From the NCBI GenBank assembly GCA_965246945.1, contig CBDFFW010000001.1, forward strand, positions 186,001 through 250,000: a DNA stretch of 64,000 bases, in the 5' to 3' direction. The stretch's first letter is position 1. Each line of letters starts with the position of its first letter. Shown one piece after another: positions 24,705-33,162 of this stretch. A program made the position numbers and the translations under genes. Under the pieces are notes generated by a model. The model ran no database searches, was not told the origin of the DNA, and saw only the letters and a program-made list of their open reading frames with translations. The stretch is from CBDFFW01 sp965246945. Lineage in GTDB: Bacteria; Pseudomonadota; Alphaproteobacteria; UBA11073.

Positions 24705-25402
24705 ATGACTGAACCTTTGCGTATTTTAATTACGGGTGCCAATCGCGGGCTTGGGTTGGAATTTGTGCGGCAATATGCTGCTGCTGGGCACAGATTTATG
24801 CTTGTACCAGGCAGACAGCTGATGGCGAGCTGGCAGCTTTAATTCAACAATATCCCAAGCAAATTTCGCATCATTTGCTGGATGTGACAAATGGGGAAAC
24901 CATTCGAAGTTTAGCAAGCGCGTTAAAAGACATTACCTTGGATATATTGTTAAATAACGCCGGTATTTATGGCGGCGATCACCAAGATTTTGGCGCTATC
25001 GATTATGCTGCCTGGTTAGAAACGTTAAAAGTTAATACCTTGGCGCCCATGCAAATGGCAGAAATATTTTATCCGCAATTAAAGCGGAGCACTTATCCCA
25101 AAATTATTTCGATTTCCAGCCAGATGGGCGCATTGCAACGGGATGGCAGCGGGGCGATCATTTACCGTTCTTCCAAGGCGGCGTTGAATAAGGCGATGCA
25201 AACCTTGGCGCAAGATATCAGCGGTCAAAAAATAATTGTGTGCGTTATGCATCCCGGCTGGGTGCAAACAGATATGGGCGGCCCGAATGCAGCGATTACA
25301 GCTATTGAAAGTGTAACCGGATTGCGGAACGTTATCGCTCAATTAACCATGCAGAACACCGGCAAATTTTACCAATGGGATGGCCAAGAACATGTTTGGT
25401 AA
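24705..25402 (+). pseudogene. Short-chain dehydrogenase with a one-base frameshift
   Basis: ATG 24705 begins LRILITGANRGLGLEFVRQY, a normal SDR nucleotide-binding start, but this frame stops at 24840. Near 24791-24794 a single missing base restores the original frame: after Gly-His the expected IYACTRQTADGELAAL continues, and the downstream frame carries NNAGIYGGDHQDF, ISISSQMG, the YRSSKAALNKA active site and HPGWVQTDMGG up to 25402. Both halves fit the C-factor/YdfG-like SDR group. The gene is either a recent pseudogene or a sequencing or assembly error at one base. Confidence 0.85.
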
Positions 25403-25425
25403 AGCGGGTTTATGCGTTTAACACT

Positions 25426-25983
25426 TTAGGCAACGCGGCGGAAGGGCGTGGTGAGAAACAAGGCGGTGGCGGGACCTCGGTCCGCAGCTTGCAATGGTTG
25501 GTAATAAGCCTCGGCTGATGAGGCGGTGGTAATGGCCTGCGCCTGGGCATGATCGGCAAAATGCGCGCGGATCATATGTATGGCATCTAGATGTTGACGC
25601 GGTTGCTGGGCCGGACCAATGCACGCAATGATGGTGTGGATGGCGGGTGCGCCGTCTATCCAAGCCATTGGCTCAGCCAAACGCAAAATGGCGGCTTTGG
25701 CCGTTATAGCGCTGGCAATGCGGGCATCGATCAAGGCAATGCCATGGGCGATTTGCGGCACGCTGAGTTGGGCACGTTGCCATAAACCCCAATATAGTTC
25801 CGCCGTGCTGGCTGAAACCCGGCCATCGATCTGGCCCAACTGGCCGCTTAACAAACCGGCGGCATAAATGATGGCATCGGCCGGGCGGGTTAACTGCACA
25901 TCAAGCGCGATCCGCGCTGGCGTTAACAGGCTCGCCAAATTGGCTGTCGCTGGGGTGGATGGGTGAGGCATGGCTTTACGCAT
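25426..25983 (-). CDS. PtsN-like EIIA-Ntr protein lacking the phosphoacceptor histidine
   Basis: A 185-residue protein, taken from ATG 25983, with the fold pattern of nitrogen-type PTS EIIA: LASLLTPARIALDV at the start, then HGIALIDARIA where PtsN proteins have GIAIPHGK, then MAWIDGAPAIHTIIACIGP. The position of the phosphorylated His is Asp 86 (codon GAT, complement of 25726-25728). So it cannot accept phosphate in the usual way. It follows hpf with a 14-base gap, the standard rpoN-hpf-ptsN order, but rpoN is 3.5 kb away. An in-frame upstream extension overlaps hpf and is rejected. Confidence 0.8.
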   Translation of the reverse strand: MRKAMPHPSTPATANLASLLTPARIALDVQLTRPADAIIYAAGLLSGQLGQIDGRVSASTAELYWGLWQRAQLSVPQIAHGIALIDARIASAITAKAAILRLAEPMAWIDGAPAIHTIIACIGPAQQPRQHLDAIHMIRAHFADHAQAQAITTASSAEAYYQPLQAADRGPATALFLTTPFRRVA

Positions 25984-25997
25984 GTTTAAAACTTTCG

Positions 25998-26582
25998 TTA
26001 CGCGGCTTTCGCTTGTGACGGATCGACCCATGAGATATGACCATCGCGGCGGCGATAAACCATATTCAATTGGCCGGTTTTAGGATTGGTAAATAAAAGG
26101 GCCGGAATATCGGTTAGGTCCAAACGGGCCACCGCATCCATAACCGATAAGGTTTCAATGGCGGTATGGGTTTCGGCGATGATCAAGGGTTTTTCGTCGC
26201 CGGTGCTGCTGCTGACTTCGGCATTTTCGTCATCCGCTGGCGCGGCCAGAATTTGCTGCAACACATATTGGGCCTTGGCTGGTTCTTTCTGATGGTGATT
26301 TTTAATGCGTGATTTGTGGCGGCGCAGGCGCGAGGCTAATTTGCTGGTCGCTTGATCAAAGGCGGTATACGCATCTTCGGCCGCGCCATGGGCCGATAAA
26401 ATCATGCCGGGCACATGCACGGTTAGGTCAGCGATAAATTGGTAGCTTTCCTTGGCGATGGTAACATGCGCTTCCTGTGCGCGGTCGAAATATTTTTGCA
26501 CAACCTGTCCCAAATGATCGTTCACATGGCTTTGCAACGCCGTGCCGATATCAAGGTGTTTGCCTTTAATGATGATTTGCAT
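25998..26582 (-). CDS. hpf: Long-form ribosome hibernation promoting factor
   Basis: From ATG 26582 the protein is 194 residues. The N-terminal domain (about 1-100) begins MQIIIKGKHLDIG and has the RLRRHKSRIKNHH segment of the S30AE family. The C-terminal domain (about 135-190) has the conserved LFTNPKTGQLNMVYRRRDGHISWVDP end. Long HPF dimerises 70S ribosomes into 100S particles in stationary phase. An upstream in-frame start at 26624 would add residues without similarity. It is the upstream partner of the PtsN-like gene. Confidence 0.95.
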   Translation of the reverse strand: MQIIIKGKHLDIGTALQSHVNDHLGQVVQKYFDRAQEAHVTIAKESYQFIADLTVHVPGMILSAHGAAEDAYTAFDQATSKLASRLRRHKSRIKNHHQKEPAKAQYVLQQILAAPADDENAEVSSSTGDEKPLIIAETHTAIETLSVMDAVARLDLTDIPALLFTNPKTGQLNMVYRRRDGHISWVDPSQAKAA

Positions 26583-26931
26583 GGGGAAATATAGCTCCGA
26601 AGAAGCGATCTTACGAGACGGCACAAGCCTTAAACCAACTTAAGGGGTGACAGAGGTTGAGTGGTCAAGTGGAATCCTAACATTTTGTTAATGTGCCTGA
26701 TTTGGGGTTTTATGTCAATGCTTGCAGATATAGATAGATAAAATTGATCAATTTATCAAAGATTTATCAAGAAAATTTCAATAGTGAAACTAGCATTCAT
26801 AACCGAACACAGCTGTTTGAATGGCCGCGCAATCAAAATCACGGTGATTATTGGTTACTTTATGGACAGTGAGAATCCAATTTGCGTATTCACTATATGT
26901 TTTAAATGCTGGATGCATTAAGCGGATAACC
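26583..26931. other. Intergenic region between hpf and the iron permease-like gene
   Basis: About 350 bases, partly AT-rich, between divergent genes. It should hold the promoters of hpf and of the downstream gene. A reading frame extends through part of it (26851-26931) but shows no recognised sequence. No RNA gene or strong hairpin was seen. Confidence 0.5.
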
Positions 26932-27330
26932 ATGCGCCATTTAAAAACCAACAGTTTCTTTGAAGATCTTTGTCAGCACATCACATCTTTAATCAGCAGC
27001 CACACGGGCAGTGTTGCGGCTTTAATCATTTTAATTAGCACCAGTGCGATTTTAATTTGGGACAGTCAATCCCATTTGGCTGATGTGTTGGAAAAGTTTT
27101 TAACCATGCTTTCCCTGGTCTTATTATTTTTCCTGCAACGGTCACAAACCAAAGATACCTTGTCGCTACAAATTAAATTAAATGAATTATTGAAAGCAGT
27201 AGATCGCGCTGATAGCAGCTTGATTAATATCGAACACAGATCGGAAGAAGAACTGAAAACACTGCATGATGACTTCGATCAACATACCGGCCAGTCAACC
27301 GAAAAAGATATACCGGCAACCAACGGATAA
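26932..27330 (+). CDS. Low-affinity iron permease family membrane protein
   Basis: A 132-residue protein taken from ATG 26932. Two hydrophobic helices (about 28-45 and 53-72) flank a short loop. The conserved part runs LLFFLQRSQTKDTLSLQIKLNELLKAVDRA, then SEEELKTLHDD. This is the pattern of the low-affinity Fe/Cu permease family (PF04120), though many bacterial members have no proven transport role. The 3' end overlaps a perfect 12-bp hairpin. Confidence 0.8.
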   Translation: MRHLKTNSFFEDLCQHITSLISSHTGSVAALIILISTSAILIWDSQSHLADVLEKFLTMLSLVLLFFLQRSQTKDTLSLQIKLNELLKAVDRADSSLINIEHRSEEELKTLHDDFDQHTGQSTEKDIPATNG

Positions 27331-27342
27331 TTGCCGGTATAT
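27308..27342. terminator. Bidirectional-type hairpin at the end of the iron permease-like gene
   Basis: A 12-bp perfect stem (ATATACCGGCAA / TTGCCGGTATAT) with an 11-base loop that includes the stop codon of the plus-strand gene. It lies between convergent genes and could end transcripts from both, though no long T tract follows. Confidence 0.6.
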
Positions 27343-27358
27343 AAATTATATGAAATAA

Positions 27359-27970
27359 CTATTTAGCTGGCATTAAAACGGTATCGATTACAAAGATTAC
27401 CCCGTTTGATTGCAACACATTTAGAATGGTTATCATGGCTTTGCCACCTTTGGCATCCATTACCCACCATTTGCCGGTGCCGTCTTTCATCACTGTAAGG
27501 TTTTCGCCTTCAACGGTTTTCAGGGTAACTTTGCCCGCTTTATCGGCTTTCTTAAGCAAGTCATCAGCAGTCATGTGGCCAGGCACGACATGGTAGGTTA
27601 AGATACTGGCCAGTTTGGCTTTATTTTCTGGTTTCAATAACGTGTCAACAGTACCGGCTGGCAATTTGGCAAATGCTGCATTGGTTGGTGCAAAGACGGT
27701 AAACGGTCCCGGGCCTGATAAAGTTTCAGCCAAGCCAGCCGCTTTTACCGCCGCCACCAATGTGGTGTGATCGGCCGAATTAGCGGCGTTCTCAACAATA
27801 TTTTTCGATGGATACATTGCTGCGCCGCCCACCATGACGGTTTTTTCCGTGCTGGTGGTCGCAGTGGTCGCGGTCATGGTGGAACTGGTTTGCGCTTGCG
27901 CGGCGGCAACCAAACCAACGGTGCCAATTGTAATGGTAGCTGCTGTTAGCAGCAAAGATTTACGTAACAT
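27359..27970 (-). CDS. Secreted fasciclin (FAS1) domain protein
   Basis: A 203-residue protein with an N-terminal signal peptide (MLRKSLLLTAATITIGTVGLVAAAQA) and a Thr/Ala linker. A single FAS1 domain follows (about 55-200), with TLVAAVKAAGL, FTVFAPTNAAFAKL and LTYHVVPG motifs. FAS1 proteins mediate adhesion in eukaryotes; bacterial ones are periplasmic or secreted and poorly understood. A GGAG site precedes the start. Confidence 0.92.
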   Translation of the reverse strand: MLRKSLLLTAATITIGTVGLVAAAQAQTSSTMTATTATTSTEKTVMVGGAAMYPSKNIVENAANSADHTTLVAAVKAAGLAETLSGPGPFTVFAPTNAAFAKLPAGTVDTLLKPENKAKLASILTYHVVPGHMTADDLLKKADKAGKVTLKTVEGENLTVMKDGTGKWWVMDAKGGKAMITILNVLQSNGVIFVIDTVLMPAK

Positions 27971-28164
27971 GGATGCTCCAAATTTAAGGGACTCACCATA
28001 GAGTCTGATTAATGAGGTAAACCAATATAAGATTTTAACAATACGGGTAATGGTTTAACTTTAAGCAACTAAAGATAACTAACTTACTTTTTCATACCTG
28101 TGTATGGTGGAGAAGAATATTTTTTCTTACTTTTAATCCAGTTTACTGTGCTTTAAACCAAACC

Positions 28165-28740
28165 ATGCCTAAAACCCGCCTGGAATCGTTTAGCGATTGT
28201 GTGTTGTCGATTATCATTACCATTATGGTGTTGAATTTGAAAACGCCGCTAACGACTGATTGGCAAGCCTTAACGCAGCTAGCACCAACCATCATTCCGT
28301 ATATTCTCAGCTTTGTATTTGTCGGGATTTATTGGAACAACCATCATCATATGTTTCAGTTGGTACGGAAAATTAACGGCGCGGTGTTGTGGGCCAATTT
28401 GCATCTACTATTCTGGCTGTCGCTGATCCCATGGATTACCGGTTGGCTGGGTTTGGGGCAACTGGCAACCTGTCCGGTGGTGGTTTATGGCAGTATTTTA
28501 TTAATGTCAGGCGTTGCTTACTATATTCTTAGCCATGTTATGCTAAAAGCCGATGGCCCGGATTCAGCCTTGGGTAAAGCATTGGGCCGTGATGGCAAAG
28601 GTAAACTATCCGTGCTGCTCTATATCATTGCCGTGGCTGCAGCCTTTTGGGAGCCGAAAATTTCGGTGGGCATTTATATTATTGTCGCAGCGATGTGGTT
28701 GATACCAGACCAGCGGATTGAAAAAGTGTTGATGGAATAA
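28165..28740 (+). CDS. TMEM175-family (DUF1211) membrane protein
   Basis: A 191-residue protein with six hydrophobic helices. The first helix carries RLESFSDCVLSIIITIMVL, matching the conserved R-x-x-x-F-S-D of the TMEM175 family, whose bacterial members form potassium-selective channels. The YWNNHHHMF segment after helix 2 is typical. It is a single gene with a strong terminator after the stop. Confidence 0.88.
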   Translation: MPKTRLESFSDCVLSIIITIMVLNLKTPLTTDWQALTQLAPTIIPYILSFVFVGIYWNNHHHMFQLVRKINGAVLWANLHLLFWLSLIPWITGWLGLGQLATCPVVVYGSILLMSGVAYYILSHVMLKADGPDSALGKALGRDGKGKLSVLLYIIAVAAAFWEPKISVGIYIIVAAMWLIPDQRIEKVLME

Positions 28741-28742
28741 AA

Positions 28743-28770
28743 AAAGCGGTGCCGTTGCCAGCACCGCTTT
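28743..28770. terminator. Rho-independent terminator shared by convergent genes
   Basis: A 10-bp perfect stem (AAAGCGGTGC / GCACCGCTTT) with an eight-base loop, directly after the TMEM175-like stop. An A tract on the left supplies a T tract for the minus-strand gene, and TTT follows on the right. Confidence 0.8.
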
Positions 28771-28794
28771 CACCATTAAATAAGTGGTGGCTTA

Positions 28795-29112
28795 TTATTT
28801 CGCGTCTTGATTCAGAATTTCTTTATCAACACTTTTTTCGACATCTTTAGCGCCTTTAACCACGTGGTTGGCACCTAATTCAACGCTATTGCCGGCTTGC
28901 GCAGCTACATCACCCGTTTTTTTGGCATGGGCTTTTTGCATACGGTTAACGGCCATATTGCCATGTTGTTTGGCAATGGCTGCTTCATCTTTGGCAACAG
29001 CAGCATGGTCAGAAGCCAGGTCGCTGGCTTTTTCAGTAACAGTTTCAGCCGCCATTAAAGGCGCAGCAACGGCAAAAGCACCAGCCAGGGTTAATAAAGC
29101 AAATTTGTTCAT
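28795..29112 (-). CDS. Small Ala/Lys-rich exported protein, unknown
   Basis: A 105-residue product with a signal peptide (MNKFALLTLAGAFAVAAPLMAAE) and a mature part rich in Ala, Lys, Asp and Val without hydrophobic core. It probably forms amphipathic helices in the periplasm. No family recognised. It lies downstream of a similarly charged 86-residue protein gene on the same strand, suggesting a stress-related pair, which is inference from composition. Confidence 0.65.
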   Translation of the reverse strand: MNKFALLTLAGAFAVAAPLMAAETVTEKASDLASDHAAVAKDEAAIAKQHGNMAVNRMQKAHAKKTGDVAAQAGNSVELGANHVVKGAKDVEKSVDKEILNQDAK

Positions 29113-29147
29113 GTTGTCTTCTCCATCAGGGGTTTAAGAACTGTGTT

Positions 29148-29408
29148 TTAATATGCCGGATCAACGCGCCGGTCAACACCATGGTGGACAGCATCACCTA
29201 TTTTGGTCTTGGCTGTAGCAGAACGATGTTGTGCTGTCTTTAACGCTTTTTGAGAGTCTGCAAATTTTTTATCCATAGCTTTCTGTTGCTCAGGTGCTAC
29301 TACTTTTATCAATTGGCTACCGACATAATTCTTAGCCACCTCCGCTGCTGCTTGTGCCTCAGCTAGCTTTGCTTGACCGGCATTTTTAAGTTCATCCCAT
29401 ACACTCAT
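29148..29408 (-). CDS. Small charged helical protein, unknown
   Basis: An 86-residue protein rich in Ala, Lys, Gln and Asp, all helical by composition, with no signal peptide. A ribosome-binding-like AGGAG (complement near 29415) precedes ATG 29408. Composition recalls hydrophilic LEA-like or CsbD-like stress proteins but no motif decides it. Confidence 0.6.
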   Translation of the reverse strand: MSVWDELKNAGQAKLAEAQAAAEVAKNYVGSQLIKVVAPEQQKAMDKKFADSQKALKTAQHRSATAKTKIGDAVHHGVDRRVDPAY

Positions 29409-29526
29409 TGTTAGTCTCCTAGTTGATTATTCTCTCGATAATAGCTCAACAGCCTGAATAAAATATTAAGATAACCATCTGATTATTATATTTTATTTAT
29501 CTAAAATTTTAAATAATCATTCATGA

Positions 29527-31086
29527 TTACTTAATTAATTTTGCCAGGCGTTTGCGTTCGAAGGAGGAGGGGAGGTTGAGACTTTCGCGGTATTTGGCAA
29601 CGGTGCGGCGGGCGATGTTGATGCCTTCGGATTGCAGGATCAGCACCAGTTGGTCGTCTGATAAAACCTTGACCGGTGTTTCATCGGCAATGAGTTGTTT
29701 GATGCGCTGGCGCACAGTTTCGGCGGAATGGTCTTCGCCGCCATGGGCGGAAGTGAGGGCAGTATTGAAAAAATATTTGAGTTCAAACAGCCCACGCGGG
29801 GTGGCCATATATTTATGGCTGGTGACGCGGCTAACTGTGCTTTCATGCACCCCGACGATATCGGCGACTTCTTTTAAGGTGAGGGGTTTTAAGCCCGCAA
29901 TGCCCTGGCGGAAAAAACCATCCTGCTGGCGGACAATTTCAGAGGCGACCTTTAAAATCGTATTGGCGCGCTGGTCGAGCGCTTTGATCAACCAATTGGC
30001 CGCCGTAATCCGGTCGGTGAGATATTGGATATCGGCTTTTTGCCGCGTCTTATCTTTAATCTGGCTTTGCAGCTTGGCATAATAAGTGTTGTTGACCAAT
30101 GCACGGGGCAGGGAAGCGGGGTTGAGTTCAAGCTGCCAGGTGAATATACCGTCGACCACACCGGCGCTCAATAACACATCCGGGATAATGGGGGCGGCGG
30201 CACTGCTGCCGAACTCGCTGGCGGGTTTGGGATTGCAGCGTCTCACTTCGGCAATTAATGGCTGCAAACCGGTTGATGACACACCGCAGGCTTTGGCCAG
30301 TTTGTCATATTGATGCGCGCCGAGCCAATCCAAATGGTCAAGCAAGACTTTCAATGGGGTGGTCAGCACACCGCGTTCGGCCAGTTGTAGCGCCAAGCAT
30401 TCAGTTAAATTGCGGGCGAACAGACCGGTGGGCTCGCAGCCCTGACACAGTTGCAAAACAGCTTCAATATCGGCCGTGGAGCAGCCCAATTTTTCGGCCA
30501 GCGCGGTGCTGTCCAAATGGCAGTAACCCGCTTCATCCAGCAGATCGAGCAGGGATAGCGCAATCAAACGTTGCGGTGCGGTGAAGCTGAGGGCATTGAG
30601 CTGACGCAAAACATGTTCACGCAGCCCAATGCCCTGGCTGGCGCGGTTAAAGGGGGTATTTTCGCTATCATCATCGCCGCCGCTGAAACTGCCGCTTGTC
30701 TCGCTATAATCTAAAGTGGCGCGCGGGCCCATAGGGGCTTCTTCACCGTCCCAATGGCTGCTGAAATCGCCGGTTAAATCGGTATCGCGCTGGCTGGGCA
30801 GGGCGCGGCTGTCATCGAACAATTCATGCGTATCGCGGGCCGCTTTGCGGTCTTCGGCATGGGTTTCGGGCGGGGCGGTATTGGGCGCTTCGTCGCGTTC
30901 GGCCTGGCTGTCCATGCCTGGTTCCAGCACTTCGAGCAGCGGGTTTTGCGCGGCTTCATTGGCCAGCAGGGTATGCAGTTCGAGATTATTTAGTTGAAGG
31001 AGCGAGATTGCCTGCTGCAGCTGCGGGGTCAGCACCAGCTGCTGCGCATTGCGCAGTTCAAGATTAAGTTGCGGCGCGGTTGCCAT
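29527..31086 (-). CDS. rpoN: RNA polymerase sigma-54 factor RpoN
   Basis: From ATG 31086 the protein is 519 residues. The Gln/Leu-rich region I reads LTPQLQQAISLLQLNNLEL, followed by an acidic region II. The core-binding domain comes next, then the helix-turn-helix (LKEVADIVGVHESTVSRV) and the C-terminal RpoN box ARRTVAKYRESLNLPSS. RpoN needs AAA+ activators and directs transcription from -24/-12 promoters. Here it is followed by unrelated small genes and is separated from hpf and the ptsN-like gene. It is divergent from corA with 52 bases between the starts. An in-frame extension to 31293 is rejected because it lies within corA. Confidence 0.95.
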   Translation of the reverse strand: MATAPQLNLELRNAQQLVLTPQLQQAISLLQLNNLELHTLLANEAAQNPLLEVLEPGMDSQAERDEAPNTAPPETHAEDRKAARDTHELFDDSRALPSQRDTDLTGDFSSHWDGEEAPMGPRATLDYSETSGSFSGGDDDSENTPFNRASQGIGLREHVLRQLNALSFTAPQRLIALSLLDLLDEAGYCHLDSTALAEKLGCSTADIEAVLQLCQGCEPTGLFARNLTECLALQLAERGVLTTPLKVLLDHLDWLGAHQYDKLAKACGVSSTGLQPLIAEVRRCNPKPASEFGSSAAAPIIPDVLLSAGVVDGIFTWQLELNPASLPRALVNNTYYAKLQSQIKDKTRQKADIQYLTDRITAANWLIKALDQRANTILKVASEIVRQQDGFFRQGIAGLKPLTLKEVADIVGVHESTVSRVTSHKYMATPRGLFELKYFFNTALTSAHGGEDHSAETVRQRIKQLIADETPVKVLSDDQLVLILQSEGINIARRTVAKYRESLNLPSSFERKRLAKLIK

Positions 31087-31138
31087 GGGAATCAATAACC
31101 AGCATAACGGAAAAGGATTCAAGTTAGGATAACTCTCG

Positions 31139-32119
31139 ATGTTAATGGTGTATCTGGCTGATGGAACGGCCAAGCAAATCGATCCGGCGGACCCTGCGCC
31201 GCTGCCGAATGATGCGTTGTGGTATGATCTGGAAAGCCCAAGCGCGGCCGAAGAGCATTTGGTGGAAGCCTGCCTGGGCCTGAATATACCCACGCGCGAA
31301 GAGATGGCGGAGATTGAGATTACCAGCCGCCTGTACCGCGATGGCGACCATAATTTTATGACCGCGCAGGTAATTAACCGTGTTGATAATCTGCTAACCC
31401 TGCATTCCGTTACCTTTATTCTGCACCAAAAACGGCTGATTACGGTGCGTTATGGTCAAACCAAACATTTCACCAGTTTGGTGCCGCGCCTGGCCAAATA
31501 TGTCCAGCATGCCAAATTAACGCCGGTGGCGGTGCTGCTGGCGCTGCTGGAAATGATTATTGATGAATGCGCCGATACGCTGGAAGCGCTGGGCACCGAA
31601 ATGGATGCGCTGGCGCGGCGCGTTTTCAATCCGAAAAGCAAAGACCATAAACCGCCTGGCACCCACCAGTTTAAAGAAACCATGCGGCAGGTGGGGCGCG
31701 ACGGGGAAAATATTTCTTTGGCACGGGAAAGTTTGCTGAGCCTGAACCGCATGTTGCATTACCTGCAAAATGCCGATGGCACGCAGGCTTTGTTGGATAA
31801 TTTTGTAACCCAATTGGGCAATATGGACCGCGATGTGGAGAGTTTAAGTCAGCATGTCGAATTCATGTTGGAAAAGGTACAGTTTATTCTGGATGCGACC
31901 CTGGGTATGATCAGCATTGAACAGAATGATGTGATGAAAATTACCGGTGTGGCCTCCATGCTATTTATGCCGCCCACGCTGATTGCTTCCATTTACGGGA
32001 TGAATTTTAAATGGATGCCGGAATTGGACTGGCATTTGGGTTATCCGCTGGCTTTGGCCATGATGCTAACCACCGCCGGTTTTTCCTATGCTTATTTCAA
32101 ACGGCGGGGATGGCTGTAG
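31139..32119 (+). CDS. corA: CorA-family magnesium/cobalt transporter
   Basis: A 326-residue protein with a large cytoplasmic N-terminal domain, a long stalk helix and two C-terminal membrane helices. The signature YGMNF lies at the end of the first helix (about 287-291), and the tail ends AYFKRRGWL with the basic residues typical of CorA. It forms a pentameric channel for Mg2+ and possibly Co2+ or Ni2+. Divergent from rpoN. Confidence 0.94.
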   Translation: MLMVYLADGTAKQIDPADPAPLPNDALWYDLESPSAAEEHLVEACLGLNIPTREEMAEIEITSRLYRDGDHNFMTAQVINRVDNLLTLHSVTFILHQKRLITVRYGQTKHFTSLVPRLAKYVQHAKLTPVAVLLALLEMIIDECADTLEALGTEMDALARRVFNPKSKDHKPPGTHQFKETMRQVGRDGENISLARESLLSLNRMLHYLQNADGTQALLDNFVTQLGNMDRDVESLSQHVEFMLEKVQFILDATLGMISIEQNDVMKITGVASMLFMPPTLIASIYGMNFKWMPELDWHLGYPLALAMMLTTAGFSYAYFKRRGWL

Positions 32120-32216
32120 TTAAGAATACTTTTTTTAATTGATTTAATTCATAAAAAAACATGGAATAATAAACTATGTCACAAAATTTTAAATATTTTA
32201 CAATAATTTTATATAT

Positions 32217-32879
32217 GTGGAACATCTTTCTTACCAGTTAATCGAGGCAGCTAAAGCAGGAAAAACATTGGGTAAATGGGAAAATGATAAATTTACCGAG
32301 ATAGCAGCTGATCAGCGGATCCAGGCACTAAGCACCCGTATGGATAACTTGTTCGATGCTTGTGCCCGAAATCCAAATAACCGTTTAATTCGCCAGCAGA
32401 TCGCCTCTTGCCAATTTAATTTGATTTACCGAATGTGTGACTTATGTGGCATCACTGAGAAACCAAATATTGTTTTCTATCATGATAGTTCAGACAACAA
32501 ATACGCTTCAACTAGTACACCATTTAATGCCAAAAACACCATTCTTATTAATAGTTACTATTGGGATAAAAATGATAAAAAAGACAAAAAAGATGGATTG
32601 GTTACGCCTTTTCATGAATTCACCCATGTTATCAATGATCGTTTTAAACAATATGTCAAAGTCGGACCAAAAACAGCCATGAGCATTTCTTTGGCAGCTT
32701 TAAATCAACCTTATAAACAAATTAATGATTTCAAAAAAGAATTTATGACTAAAGGTCGGTTATCAGAAACGGATGCCACCGATAAAGCATATAAAGCTTA
32801 TAAAGACCAGCCTGATGAAAGATTAGCTTTTGCCACTGAAGATGTGGTGGTGGCTAATCTATTTCCTAAACTGCGGTAA
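32217..32879 (+). CDS. Putative zinc metallopeptidase-like protein with HEFTH motif
   Basis: I do not recognise the family of this 220-residue protein. It has an HExxH motif (HEFTH, about residue 138) preceded by a beta-strand-like ILINSYYW segment. About 60 residues later comes DERLAFATED, whose Glu could be the third zinc ligand, as in gluzincins. The start is GTG 32217. The gene is AT-rich, isolated between corA and rpmG, and without a signal peptide. Similar motif order is seen in the gene at 35702. A toxin, effector or housekeeping protease role cannot be decided. Confidence 0.6.
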   Translation: MEHLSYQLIEAAKAGKTLGKWENDKFTEIAADQRIQALSTRMDNLFDACARNPNNRLIRQQIASCQFNLIYRMCDLCGITEKPNIVFYHDSSDNKYASTSTPFNAKNTILINSYYWDKNDKKDKKDGLVTPFHEFTHVINDRFKQYVKVGPKTAMSISLAALNQPYKQINDFKKEFMTKGRLSETDATDKAYKAYKDQPDERLAFATEDVVVANLFPKLR

Positions 32880-32940
32880 CAAACAACAAAAGCTTGACGC
32901 AAAGCCAGTAAATCCCTTAGCACAGTTAAACGAGTTTAAG

Positions 32941-33105
32941 ATGGCGAAGAAAAATACGATTGTTGTGCGCATGGTTAACCCTGAAACGGGTTATTTCTAT
33001 ATGGCCGAGCGCAACCCCAAACAGCTGACCGAAAAGCTGAAAAAACGCAAATATGACCCAACTATTCGTAAACATGCGCAGTTTGAAGAGCGCAAATCGA
33101 AATAA
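32941..33105 (+). CDS. rpmG: 50S ribosomal protein L33
   Basis: A 54-residue L33 beginning MAKKNTIVVRMVNPETGYFY and ending in a Lys/Arg-rich tail (KYDPTIRKHAQFEERKSK). It lacks the zinc-binding CxxC pairs, so it is the Cys-free form. ATG 32941 fixes the usual N-terminus. A terminator follows 20 bases after the stop. Confidence 0.95.
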   Translation: MAKKNTIVVRMVNPETGYFYMAERNPKQLTEKLKKRKYDPTIRKHAQFEERKSK

Positions 33106-33125
33106 GCGCTTTTATATGCGTTTGA

Positions 33126-33157
33126 AAAAGGCCGGCTGTGACAAGCCAGCCTTTTTT
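33126..33157 (+). terminator. Rho-independent terminator of rpmG
   Basis: Stem AAAGGCCGGCT / AGCCAGCCTTT with a single C-A mismatch and a six-base loop, followed by a run of Ts. It ends rpmG and, with A's on its left side, may also end nuoH on the other strand. Confidence 0.8.
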
Positions 33158-33162
33158 ATTGG

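Noticed and set aside
26851..26931. N-terminal extension of the iron permease-like protein
   Set aside because: The extra residues have no similarity to the family; ATG 26932 gives a normal length.
31087..31293. N-terminal extension of RpoN
   Set aside because: It is antisense to corA; the conserved region I starts right after ATG 31086.
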